NCBI RefSeq assembly: GCF_030150285.1
Contig: NZ_JASLGE010000077.1
Location: 1-64,000 of the forward strand
Length of the DNA stretch: 64,000 nt
Direction of reading: 5' to 3'
Origin: Pseudomonas sp.
GTDB lineage: Bacteria; Pseudomonadota; Gammaproteobacteria; Pseudomonadales; Pseudomonadaceae
Part shown: piece after piece, positions 18,501-25,852 of the stretch
How positions within the stretch are numbered: position 1 is the stretch's first letter
How the letters are laid out: every line of letters begins with the position of its first letter
Notes under the pieces: generated by a model
What the model was told of the DNA's origin: nothing
Databases searched by the model: none
What the model saw: only the letters and a program-made list of their open reading frames with translations
Made by a program: the position numbers and the translations under genes

Positions 18501-20625
18501 CTTTGACATTGCCATATTCCCTGATGGTTTTTCCTTCGAAATCGACGAAACGCAAGGCCGTGCTGGGTGGCCACAGGTCTTCCTCCATCAGTAACTGCAG
18601 TTGAGTTTGAGGCTCCGCGTTTTTGTTACCTGCCGCGATCCCTTGGATAAAACGCTGCAGGTCCTGATCGATGGTAAGGCGGGCCATAGCGTCATTGAGC
18701 AACGCCGGAGGCGGGGTTTTGTCCATGTGTATCTGGCGAAGCTCGGCTTTGTCGATATCACAGGCATGCAACACACTTTCAATGTTCTTATAGTCAATTG
18801 CGGTCATGTCGGGGTGTAAGCGCCTGAGCATGGTTTCTCTGTCCCAGTCGCCGAGTTCTTCTATGCTGTGCTTCCAGGCACCCAGGCCGTTATGTGCCAG
18901 TTCGGGACCGTAAGCATTGACATCGTCGGGGTGAAGCAGGCGATAGGTCTGCTTTCCGACTTTTTTGACGCTGTAGGTCCTGAAGTTCAGTTGCACGTAG
19001 TACTGGCCCTTATAGTAATAAAGGCCTTGAGCATTAGGCTTTAACGTCGGCGGCAGAGTGACCTCATGCTCGAACGGTATGAGGTCGGGTTTCCATAATC
19101 GGGTCTGCCCATCATCCAGAGTAAAAACAGCCATTTCTTCGACCAGTGGCACAGGTTTTACAGGCAACGGCCGAGCCAGTTCCGAGGCAAACTTGCCAAT
19201 GGCCGCCGCGGTGGCCAAATTGATCAGTACGCCTTTGGTATAGCCCCAAGCCAGGTCCTTCTCATCTTGCTCCCAGGCTTCAATGCCGTGGTACACATCG
19301 CCCATGATCTGGGCGGCAAACACCACGGCCATGACTTCCCCCAGCCCTGGCACAAAGAAGGCGGCGACATTGAGTACGTTCAGGCTGGCGTCCAGGTAAT
19401 GCTCAAGTCGATCCAGCAGTGCAATGCGATTGATGTCATCCGTGGGAACGGCCAGGAACCGGGCGTCAATCATCAATTGTTGGGTTTTTTGCGTGTATAA
19501 ATATCGGAAGAGACTGCCATGGATAAGTTGCTGGCTCATCCCCAGCGGGTCTCTGCTACCGCGTTCAAAGCGATGGTTAAGGCGTTTGGTTAATTCAAGC
19601 TTCTGGGATTGAGGGGCAAGCTGAATAAAGAAATTGCGATAGCCCGGGTCCTGTAGTTTAACCATCAGGTCGGCATGTGCAGACCTTAAGTTTTCATATT
19701 CTTTAACACAACTGATCGGGTCACCGGGGATATAAACAATGCAGCGCTGTTTTTCTTCCAGCGGATCACCGTGGGAAATAATCATGGATGAGAACGTTAT
19801 CTCATCGAGTTTCATAAAGTTGCAAACCAAGGGCAAGCCGTCGAATAAAGCGTGCACGTCACCCGCGCAGAACCGCATTAATGTCGCGTGGGTATCGGAT
19901 GTGATGTGATGATTCATGAGTGCCATATCGGCCTGTAACAACAGCGTACTACGCTCGTGCTGGATAAACGCCAGCTCCAGTTTTTGCTTGTCGCGGACGT
20001 CGGGAGGGTTCAGCACGGCCGCTAAATGCTGCTGATAACGCTGTCCAATATTGAGTTGTCTGCACGTGCGTGCGAAGTCTGTAGGGGAAAGCTCAATCAA
20101 CTTGGGCGCTGGATCGCTGGCGCGTGTGGACTTGTAATCCCACAGGTGTGAGCCCCATGGGATGCCACCGTCTTCGGCTTGCTCCGGCAGGAAGTTATGC
20201 AGCGCTGCCTGAAGAAGCGTTTGGGTGGTTCGACTTTCAATCTCACGGGTGAATGCGTTCAATGTGGTGAGGGTCATGACATTTCGGGTGACGTCACACT
20301 CAATCCCGTGATTCTCTCGCAGTGTTCGGGTTAATAGGGGAATGGCGAAATCATCAATACTGCTGATGACATCCAGGTATTGACGCACCTTGATCAGGCT
20401 GGCTCGCACCAAGGCTTGATGTTCGCGAAGACCGGTTTTTTGTTCTGTCGTGAGTGTGTTGTACCCCGGTGGCAGCTTATAGGCGTGTTGACTCAGGGCT
20501 GGTATCAAAGAGGGGTGGAAGTTATTAATGGCATCTTGTGCTTGGGCTTTGATCAGGTCATGGTGAATGCCCAGTTGTTTTAAATCGGGCACTTTTACTG
20601 ATGTTGCCTGTGGAGTGTTCGTCAT
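15598..20625 (-). CDS. Giant LRR protein with C-terminal NEL-type E3 ubiquitin ligase domain
   Basis: This 1675-residue protein is probably an effector acting on eukaryotic ubiquitin. The first about 1100 residues resemble the large N-terminal module (often labelled dermonecrotic-toxin-like) of Pseudomonas NEL proteins, with a hydrophobic pair of helices near 415-485 (FFVPGLGEVMAVVFAAQ, GVLINLATAAAIGKF). Leucine-rich repeats follow at about 1150-1300 (LTQLHLSDNLINL, LRTLELNGNPLEHVP, LTRLDLRENRLTTLP). The C-terminal NEL domain carries the CxD catalytic motif in ESCIDRV, with Cys1417 and Asp1419. No classical signal peptide is seen, and no secretion genes lie nearby. It is a single gene, flanked by unrelated genes. 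The NEL assignment rests on the CxD motif after LRRs; the N-terminal label is weaker. Confidence 0.85.
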   Translation of the reverse strand: MTNTPQATSVKVPDLKQLGIHHDLIKAQAQDAINNFHPSLIPALSQHAYKLPPGYNTLTTEQKTGLREHQALVRASLIKVRQYLDVISSIDDFAIPLLTRTLRENHGIECDVTRNVMTLTTLNAFTREIESRTTQTLLQAALHNFLPEQAEDGGIPWGSHLWDYKSTRASDPAPKLIELSPTDFARTCRQLNIGQRYQQHLAAVLNPPDVRDKQKLELAFIQHERSTLLLQADMALMNHHITSDTHATLMRFCAGDVHALFDGLPLVCNFMKLDEITFSSMIISHGDPLEEKQRCIVYIPGDPISCVKEYENLRSAHADLMVKLQDPGYRNFFIQLAPQSQKLELTKRLNHRFERGSRDPLGMSQQLIHGSLFRYLYTQKTQQLMIDARFLAVPTDDINRIALLDRLEHYLDASLNVLNVAAFFVPGLGEVMAVVFAAQIMGDVYHGIEAWEQDEKDLAWGYTKGVLINLATAAAIGKFASELARPLPVKPVPLVEEMAVFTLDDGQTRLWKPDLIPFEHEVTLPPTLKPNAQGLYYYKGQYYVQLNFRTYSVKKVGKQTYRLLHPDDVNAYGPELAHNGLGAWKHSIEELGDWDRETMLRRLHPDMTAIDYKNIESVLHACDIDKAELRQIHMDKTPPPALLNDAMARLTIDQDLQRFIQGIAAGNKNAEPQTQLQLLMEEDLWPPSTALRFVDFEGKTIREYGNVKDRKIPIIQILHSQLRRGDLLTIVLESLEPEEVNTLLGTIPEGERGSTLAEKAAALLKRLTQRAKERMDKLFMSRYLTPPMPDSPAARQLLKRFPQLPGPVVDELLGSLTYDEYDQLNRGIRVPVRVAEEASIYSQELRLTRAFEGLYLDYLNNSDTQALILHSLADMPGWPRDVRIEVREEGYEGPLRDHVGDANASLRTVLVKDGVRYETKNAQQVTLHGPEDIYASVLHALTDTQRRELGFPDPDQGPALKAALAKRPPMPRKALREVLQMPPAKDQSPLQLARGRPVDTFPEVPAQRCLRSPFQCLRSTPRRIRHLLEELYPTHSPETVEEFLGIEDLYSRAGLQRLEALRVEFRALVKALEEWKAIPRELVQIDRQHVRLVNPHDRQRVVNKLIKCWQRRSARPRTGAGTDTGFILDIDGIQFGTLPVLTADFSHVTQLHFKNMYLQPSINTFLRRFPKLTTLSLTSTHIRELPAAIFEMSGLTQLHLSDNLINLSAQTAERISGMRQLRTLELNGNPLEHVPDFSQLNELRTLNLRNTQITQWPAGVEGLPHLTRLDLRENRLTTLPQRFYQIPLERMQRTYLHGNPLEPAVFDALMAYREQLGLRFEARVHAPAVEPHPANLWLDHTLSAEQRAERVELWAALQAEPDNHDFFRVIQDLMVSPDFTQARQQLTQRVWRVLRAAAEDTTLRHALFGGAAEHESCIDRVSTVFSRFGYKVLLHEIGLLTGTAKETELIKVIKGRTRLLQLDDIAQTQIDLQQAMYDIAREEGLLTLTQLAELKPDPLEVELIYQVDLAKRLELPWQPAYMKFRNLAKITQEQIEEAFNLVINQEKVPGYLPKKMLEEQPWTDFLNERYRAQIAVERAPFEQRIKDIDLLQDKQEQWAETQAEGDSETRTTLANQLKVLADTLGIAEQKIFTGAPMPDEDYYALQLKTRDELDNVLVKLTQRILDKKPLSPILE

Positions 20626-20784
20626 TATTCAATAGCCTGGTTATTAATAATAAATCCAGTCTAGAAATAGATGACGGGCCTGAATAGGTTAAATAATTGA
20701 TGGTCGAGGTGGGCGGTTTAGCAAGTATTAGCGTATGAGTAATAACTATGCAGTGCCTTAGGGGCTCGGACGTGTGCGTAATGT

Positions 20785-20817
20785 TTCCCGACTATCAGCC
20801 TGCCTGATAGTCGGGAA
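20785..20817. terminator. Strong hairpin downstream of the glutamate synthase-like gene
   Basis: TTCCCGACTATCAG (20785-20798) pairs perfectly with CTGATAGTCGGGAA (20804-20817) around a 5-base loop. It is 13 bases after the stop of the glutamate synthase-like gene on the minus strand. There is no long U tract, so it may be a terminator or an mRNA-stabilising hairpin. Confidence 0.6.
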
Positions 20818-20829
20818 GCGTAATCCCGA

Positions 20830-22449
20830 TCACGCGGCGGCGATTACATGGGCTTCAAAGCTGTCTGCACGGGCCATTTGCCACATGCGCGAGTAGAACT
20901 CGCCGTTGACTTCGCCGGTCAGCAGTTCACCGGGCTTGAGGAACACGTGCAGTTGCGAGAACAGTTTAATTTCGGTGGCTGACACGCGGCGCACCAGGTG
21001 CTTGGCCTGGAGTTGCGCGGGATGGTCCAGGCCAGCTGCCGCCAGCATTTCGGCCAGGGCCTTGAGTGTGTTGTGATGGAACTGCAGCACGCGCTGGGCT
21101 TTATCCGGTACCACCAGTGCGCGCTGTCGCAGTGGGTCTTGGGTGGCCACGCCGGTCGGGCATTTATTGGTGTGGCACGACTGGGACTGAATGCAGCCAA
21201 TGGCAAACATAAAGCCGCGCGCGGAGTTGGCCCAGTCCGCACCGATGGCCAGTACGCTGGCAATATCGAACGCACTGATGATTTTGCCACTGGCACCGAG
21301 CTTGATTTTGTCTCGCAGGTTCAGGCCGACCAAGGTGTTGTGTACGAACAGCAAACCTTCGCGCAGGGGCACCCCGATATGGTCGGTGAACTCTACCGGT
21401 GCCGCGCCGGTACCGCCTTCCTTGCCATCAATGACGATAAAGTCCGGCAGGATGCCCGTTTCCAGCATGGCCTTGGCAATGCCCATGAACTCCCAGGGAT
21501 GGCCCAGACAGAACTTGAAGCCCACTGGCTTGCCCCCCGACAGCTCACGTAACTGGGCGATGAACTGCATCAACTCGATCGGTGTTGAAAACGCGCTGTG
21601 GCGCGAAGGCGAAACACAGTCTTCTCCCATCGGTACGCCACGGGTTTCGGCAATTTCCGGGGTGACTTTGTCTTTGGGCAAGATGCCGCCGTGGCCCGGT
21701 TTGGCTCCTTGGCTCATCTTGATTTCAATCATCCGCACTTGCGGGTTTTGGGCTTGTTCGGCGAAGCGCACCGGGTCGAAGCGGCCATCTGCGGTGCGGC
21801 ACCCAAAGTAGCCGCTGCCCAGCTCCCACGTCAGGTCGCCGCCGTGCTCACGGTGGTAAGGGCTGATGCTGCCTTCGCCCGTGTCGTGGGCGAAGTTGCC
21901 GAGCTTGGCCCCTTCGTTCAAGGCACGAATGGCGTTAGCGCTGAGCGAGCCAAAACTCATGGCCGAGATGTTGAAAATCGACGCCGAATACGGCTGAGTG
22001 CATTGCGGGCCGCCAACAATGATTCGAAAGCTGCCGGGGTCGCTCAGCGGAGCCGGGCGCATGGAGTGGCCAATAAACTCGAAGCCCGGCTGATACACAT
22101 CAATCAACGTACCGAAGGGCTTGTCGGCACTTTCGTTCTTGGCGCGCGAATACACCAATGAGCGTTGTGCGCGTGAAAACGGCAACGCGTCACTGTCCGA
22201 TTCCAACAGGTACTGACGAATCTCCGGGCGAATGGCCTCTACCAGATAACGAATATTGCCCAGGATGGGGTAATTACGTCGGACCGAATGAGGGCTTTGC
22301 AGCAAGTCGAAAATGCCGAGCAGGCTTAAGGCCAGTGTCACGGCGGTAAAGGGCCATAACCATTCGTGGTGCATAAACGGCAGGCTGGCGAGGGTGAAGA
22401 TCACGCAAACGGCAAAAAACGCATAACGGCTTAACAGTGACAGGCTCAT
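20830..22449 (-). CDS. Membrane-anchored FMN-binding glutamate synthase family protein
   Basis: This 539-residue protein has two N-terminal hydrophobic helices (about 5-45) and a GltB-type FMN domain. Marks include SAMSFGSLSANAIRALNEGA, GKEGGTGAAP (FMN/substrate loop), GADWANSARGFMFAIGCIQ and the iron-sulfur cysteine pattern CIQSQSCHTNKC. It lacks the amidotransferase domain of true glutamate synthase, so ammonia assimilation is not proven; stand-alone members of this family have unclear substrates. It stands alone between the NEL-LRR gene and a divergent NUDIX gene. Confidence 0.88.
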   Translation of the reverse strand: MSLSLLSRYAFFAVCVIFTLASLPFMHHEWLWPFTAVTLALSLLGIFDLLQSPHSVRRNYPILGNIRYLVEAIRPEIRQYLLESDSDALPFSRAQRSLVYSRAKNESADKPFGTLIDVYQPGFEFIGHSMRPAPLSDPGSFRIIVGGPQCTQPYSASIFNISAMSFGSLSANAIRALNEGAKLGNFAHDTGEGSISPYHREHGGDLTWELGSGYFGCRTADGRFDPVRFAEQAQNPQVRMIEIKMSQGAKPGHGGILPKDKVTPEIAETRGVPMGEDCVSPSRHSAFSTPIELMQFIAQLRELSGGKPVGFKFCLGHPWEFMGIAKAMLETGILPDFIVIDGKEGGTGAAPVEFTDHIGVPLREGLLFVHNTLVGLNLRDKIKLGASGKIISAFDIASVLAIGADWANSARGFMFAIGCIQSQSCHTNKCPTGVATQDPLRQRALVVPDKAQRVLQFHHNTLKALAEMLAAAGLDHPAQLQAKHLVRRVSATEIKLFSQLHVFLKPGELLTGEVNGEFYSRMWQMARADSFEAHVIAAA

Positions 22450-22811
22450 ACGGTTTCCTGTTTCAGGCTGGGCTGTTGTGTGCAGCGATTAACAGCAGCG
22501 GGGCGGTTGACCCTGGCGAAAAAATGGCTTGGAGCCTGGAGGCTCTCTTTGGGGCGCAGGTGTGCAAGACAGTGTTGGTCATGTGGCGCGTTAATTCCAT
22601 TAGCGCATAGATACATATCCTACGAAACCCGAAGCATTGTGCGACCTTCTGTTGAGGACGATACCCCGTCCTGCGGCGAGGGGCTGAGTCAGTGTTCCGA
22701 GAGAATGAAGCTGTCCATACAGACAGTTCGCTTATGCGTGTCATCTGTGTCTTTGCGTAAGGCAAAAGACATGTGATTCTTTGTGCTCTTTTTCCTTGTT
22801 GGTTGATCCCC

Positions 22812-23252
22812 GTGACGGTTGTCGAGCCCCCCCCTGTAACGCCTAACACCCTTCGTATTGCCGCCGCGCTAGTGATCGGAGCTGACGGCCGAACCCTGCT
22901 GGTGCGCAAACGCGGCACATTGGCGTTTATGCAACCCGGTGGCAAAATCGAGCCCCATGAACAACCCATCGACGCTCTGGTCCGTGAGCTGGAAGAAGAA
23001 CTGGCGTTGACCCTCGACCCTTCGAGTGCCAGCTATTTGGGCCACTTCTGTGCCCCGGCGGCCAATGAGCCGGGCTTTGACGTGCAGGCCGAACTGTTTC
23101 TGGTACCTATCAAACAGGCCGTAGCCCCTGCCGCTGAAATTGAAGAAGTGCAGTGGATTGATCCGAGCGGTGATGGCGGCCTGGTGCTGGCACCGTTAAC
23201 GCGCGACCTGATTCTGCCGTTCTACCGGCGCAGCGTGCACACCCCTGTCTGA
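22812..23252 (+). CDS. NUDIX hydrolase
   Basis: This hydrolase of about 146 residues acts on a nucleoside diphosphate-linked substrate. The Nudix box is seen as GGKIEPHEQPIDALVRELEEEL, where the usual final Gly is Leu but the catalytic RE..EE is kept (here split: GGKIEPHEQ and RELEEEL). A GTG start at 22812 (VTVVEPP) is chosen because homology should begin near TLRIAAALVIG; an in-frame GTG at 22773, preceded by AAGG, would add a hydrophobic 13-residue leader. It is followed after 24 bases by the LysE-type gene. The substrate is unknown. Confidence 0.8.
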   Translation: MTVVEPPPVTPNTLRIAAALVIGADGRTLLVRKRGTLAFMQPGGKIEPHEQPIDALVRELEEELALTLDPSSASYLGHFCAPAANEPGFDVQAELFLVPIKQAVAPAAEIEEVQWIDPSGDGGLVLAPLTRDLILPFYRRSVHTPV

Positions 23253-23276
23253 ACCCTTCGTAACAAGGCGTCCTCC

Positions 23277-23915
23277 ATGGTCCCTACTCATGATTTACTG
23301 ATTTTTGCTGCCGCGTGTTTGCTGATGGTTCTGACACCGGGGCCGAACATGATTTACCTGATATCGCGCTCGATCTGCCAGGGGCGAAAAGCCGGGGTGA
23401 CGTCCTTGCTGGGCGTCGTCGCCGGTTTTTTCGTGCACCTGTTTGCGGCGGCGGCCGGTCTGACGGCGGTGTTTTTGGCGGTGCCCATGGCCTATGAGGC
23501 GTTGAAGTGGGCCGGTGCTCTCTATCTGCTCTGGATGGCCTGGCAAGCGGTGAAGCCGGGAGCCCGTTCGCCCTTCGAGGCCCAGGACCTGGCCCCTGAC
23601 TCATCGCACAAACTGGTGTTGATGGGCTTTATGACCAGCGTACTGAACCCTAAGGTCGCGGTCTTTTACCTGTCAGTGTTCCCGCAATTTATCAGCCCCG
23701 AACACGGCTCGATGTTCACCCAGAGCCTTGCGCTGGGCCTGACCCAAATCAGCGTCAGTTTTACCGTTAACCTATTGATCGCGTTGTTTGCCTCCGGCAT
23801 TGCTTTCTGGTTTGTTCGCAACCCGTTGTGGCTGGCGGTGCAACGCTATGTGATGGGCTTTGTACTGGCCGCCCTGGCGATCAGATTGATGCTGGAACAA
23901 CGTAAAACCGTATGA
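23277..23915 (+). CDS. LysE/RhtB-family amino acid exporter
   Basis: This 212-residue inner-membrane protein with about six helices opens with LMVLTPGPNMIYLISRS, the LysE/RhtB family signature, then GVVAGFFVHLFAAAAGLTA and MTSVLNPKVAVFYLSVFPQF. Members export amino acids such as threonine or homoserine; the substrate here cannot be read. It lies between the NUDIX and GNAT genes with short gaps of 24 and 15 bases, which suggests one operon. Confidence 0.88.
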   Translation: MVPTHDLLIFAAACLLMVLTPGPNMIYLISRSICQGRKAGVTSLLGVVAGFFVHLFAAAAGLTAVFLAVPMAYEALKWAGALYLLWMAWQAVKPGARSPFEAQDLAPDSSHKLVLMGFMTSVLNPKVAVFYLSVFPQFISPEHGSMFTQSLALGLTQISVSFTVNLLIALFASGIAFWFVRNPLWLAVQRYVMGFVLAALAIRLMLEQRKTV

Positions 23916-23930
23916 TTTGGACCCGTCGTC

Positions 23931-24434
23931 ATGGCTATAGAACTGCTTGATCCTTCCCGCGCCAAGGCCTTTCGCCAGTTGATGCTGGAAGCGTACTCGC
24001 TGCACCCGGAAGCCTTTGTGTCCAACCTCTCAAACCGTGAGAAATTGCCGCTCAGCTGGTGGGAAGGGCAACTGGATGATGAGTTGAGTACCGTGTTCGG
24101 TGCTTTTGTTGACGCGCAACTGGTGGGCATTGTCGGTCTGGCGTTTGAGCCTTGGGAAGACGCGCAGCACAAGGCCACGCTTTTTGGGCTGTACGTGCCG
24201 CAAGCGTTTCGCGGGCAAGGGTTGGGGGAGCGTTTGGTGCAGGCTGTCGTGTCGCTGGCCGAACAAGAGCCTGTGATCAAGGTGATCGATCTGACCGTAA
24301 GCGCCAGTAGCACGGCAGCGCTGGCGTTGTACGGGCGTTGCGGTTTTGAACAGTCTGGGCTTGAAGACAGCGCGATACGCGTGGGAGAGGATTATTACGA
24401 CCGCGTGCACATGCGCCGGTTTCTCTCGCGGTAA
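23931..24434 (+). CDS. GNAT-family N-acetyltransferase
   Basis: This 167-residue acetyltransferase carries the acetyl-CoA loop in FRGQGLGERLVQAVV after the strand KATLFGLYVPQA, and a late strand ALYGRCGFEQSGLED, all typical of GNAT. The target amine is unknown. It is the last gene of the NUDIX-LysE-GNAT run. A REP hairpin separates it from the convergent metR. Confidence 0.85.
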   Translation: MAIELLDPSRAKAFRQLMLEAYSLHPEAFVSNLSNREKLPLSWWEGQLDDELSTVFGAFVDAQLVGIVGLAFEPWEDAQHKATLFGLYVPQAFRGQGLGERLVQAVVSLAEQEPVIKVIDLTVSASSTAALALYGRCGFEQSGLEDSAIRVGEDYYDRVHMRRFLSR

Positions 24435-24448
24435 TAGTCAAGAGCAAA

Positions 24449-24476
24449 GGCCCGCGAGCAAGCTCGCTCCTACGGG
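24449..24476. repeat. REP-type element between convergent GNAT and metR genes
   Basis: GCCCGCGAGCAAGCTCGCTC followed by CTACGGGG is a typical Pseudomonas REP core (GCGAGC AA GCTCGC). It sits at the convergent 3' ends. Confidence 0.6.
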
Positions 24477-24536
24477 GCGAACTTCACTTCTGAAGATGCA
24501 GGCACGAGCTTCCAAGATCAAAGCAGTGTTGTGGGA

Positions 24537-25454
24537 TTAACGCACCGCGCTCACCCCATCCAGGGTCGAAAACGAGGTGTCTTTTGCCGTCAGCAAGAAA
24601 TCGCGCATATACGGCGCGTCGAGCATGTCGGCCCGCACCGCCGCATACAGGGTCGCAAATAACCCTTTTTCCCCCAGCCGCTTGGCTTTGACATACCCCC
24701 GGGCGCTGTATTCGTGCAGCGCCCAATGAGGCATTCCGCACACGCCACGGCCGCTGGCAACCAGTTGCATCATCATGACGGTGAGTTCAGAGGTGCGAAC
24801 TTGCGCGGGTTCGACGTCGGCCGGCTCCAGGAAACGGCTAAAAATGTCGAGCCGGTCGCGTTCCACCGGGTAGGTGATCAAGATCTCGCTGCTCAAGTCT
24901 TCGGGCACGATAAACGCCTTGTTGGCCAGCGGGTGCTGATTGGCCACGGCCAGCATGGCTTCGTAAGTAAACAGCGGCACATAGGTCAGCCCCGCTATCT
25001 CTTGAGGGTCGGAAGTGACGACCAAATCCAGATCGCCCCGTGCCAGGGCCGGCAACGGGGCAAATGCAAACCCTGACGCCAGGTCCAGTTCGACTTCGGG
25101 CCAGACATCGCGGAACTGGTCGATGGTGGGCATTAGCCACTGAAAGCAACTGTGGCACTCAATAGCCATGTGCAAGCGCCCCGCGGTACCGCCCACCAAG
25201 CGTGCAATATCGCGTTCGGCAGTGCGCAGCAGCGGCAGCATGGCGTCTGCCAGTTGCAACAGGCGCAACCCGCCGCTGGTAAAACGCACAGGTTTGGTTT
25301 TACGCACAAACAGCGGCATGCCCATGCGTTCTTCCAGCTCTTTGAATTGGTGCGACAACGCGGATTGAGTCAGGTGCAACCGCTCAGCGGCTTCTACCAG
25401 GCTGTCGGACTCGCGCAAGGCATGCAGGGTTTTGAGGTGGCGAATTTCCAGCAC
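24537..25454 (-). CDS. metR: LysR-type regulator of methionine biosynthesis
   Basis: This 305-residue LysR activator closely fits MetR, which controls metE and related genes with homocysteine as co-regulator. The N-terminus EIRHLKTLHALRESDSLVEA and LTQSALSHQFKELEERMG is the MetR winged helix. The C-terminal effector domain includes ECHSCFQWLMPTID and SGRGVCGMPHWAL. It starts at GTG with GGAG 5 bases upstream. The divergent neighbour is the tccA-like gene, not metE, so the usual metR-metE pairing is absent here; the 398-base gap between them shows no gene and no clear TGAAN5TTCA site. Confidence 0.9.
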   Translation of the reverse strand: MLEIRHLKTLHALRESDSLVEAAERLHLTQSALSHQFKELEERMGMPLFVRKTKPVRFTSGGLRLLQLADAMLPLLRTAERDIARLVGGTAGRLHMAIECHSCFQWLMPTIDQFRDVWPEVELDLASGFAFAPLPALARGDLDLVVTSDPQEIAGLTYVPLFTYEAMLAVANQHPLANKAFIVPEDLSSEILITYPVERDRLDIFSRFLEPADVEPAQVRTSELTVMMMQLVASGRGVCGMPHWALHEYSARGYVKAKRLGEKGLFATLYAAVRADMLDAPYMRDFLLTAKDTSFSTLDGVSAVR

Positions 25455-25702
25455 AGGGGCTCCATGAGAAAAATTGATGCTAAATCAGAAAGCATTGAGT
25501 TTGGCTCATGTTTCTGCGGGTGTCGATCATTGAGTCATCTCTGATACGAAGCCATGCGCCGATAGCCCCGACTTCTCACGCATCGCGACCTGGCCTCGAA
25601 CGTAAAAAGCGTGACGCGTCCTGAGCTGCCGACATTAACCAGGCTTCTCAGCAGGGAGTTGATTCATGGGATGTCGATTACGCGCCTTTTTTCGCACACC
25701 AT

Positions 25703-25739
25703 TTTTCTGCTGAAAAAACTACAGAAACTGTAATTTCTG
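25703..25739. promoter_or_regulatory. Small hairpins in the metR-tccA gap
   Basis: Two short dyads stand side by side: TTTTC with GAAAA around TGCT, and CAGAAA (25722-25727) with TTTCTG (25734-25739) around CTGTAA. They lie 114-150 bases before the tccA-like start, where a regulator could bind. No known consensus was recognised. The remaining gap from 25455 shows nothing else. Confidence 0.3.
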
Positions 25740-25852
25740 ACAGTAGCCAAGGCCATCTCCGTAGGCGCGTAATCACGTCAAACAGAGCTTATCCCCGACG
25801 GGACGTCGTGGGGTTTCCTCTAGAAGATTCCTTCTCACACGCGGGGCTGGTC

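Noticed and set aside
22463..22969. A 168-codon minus-strand frame between the glutamate synthase-like and NUDIX genes
   Set aside because: It overlaps the NUDIX start, looks low in domain content, and has no recognisable family.
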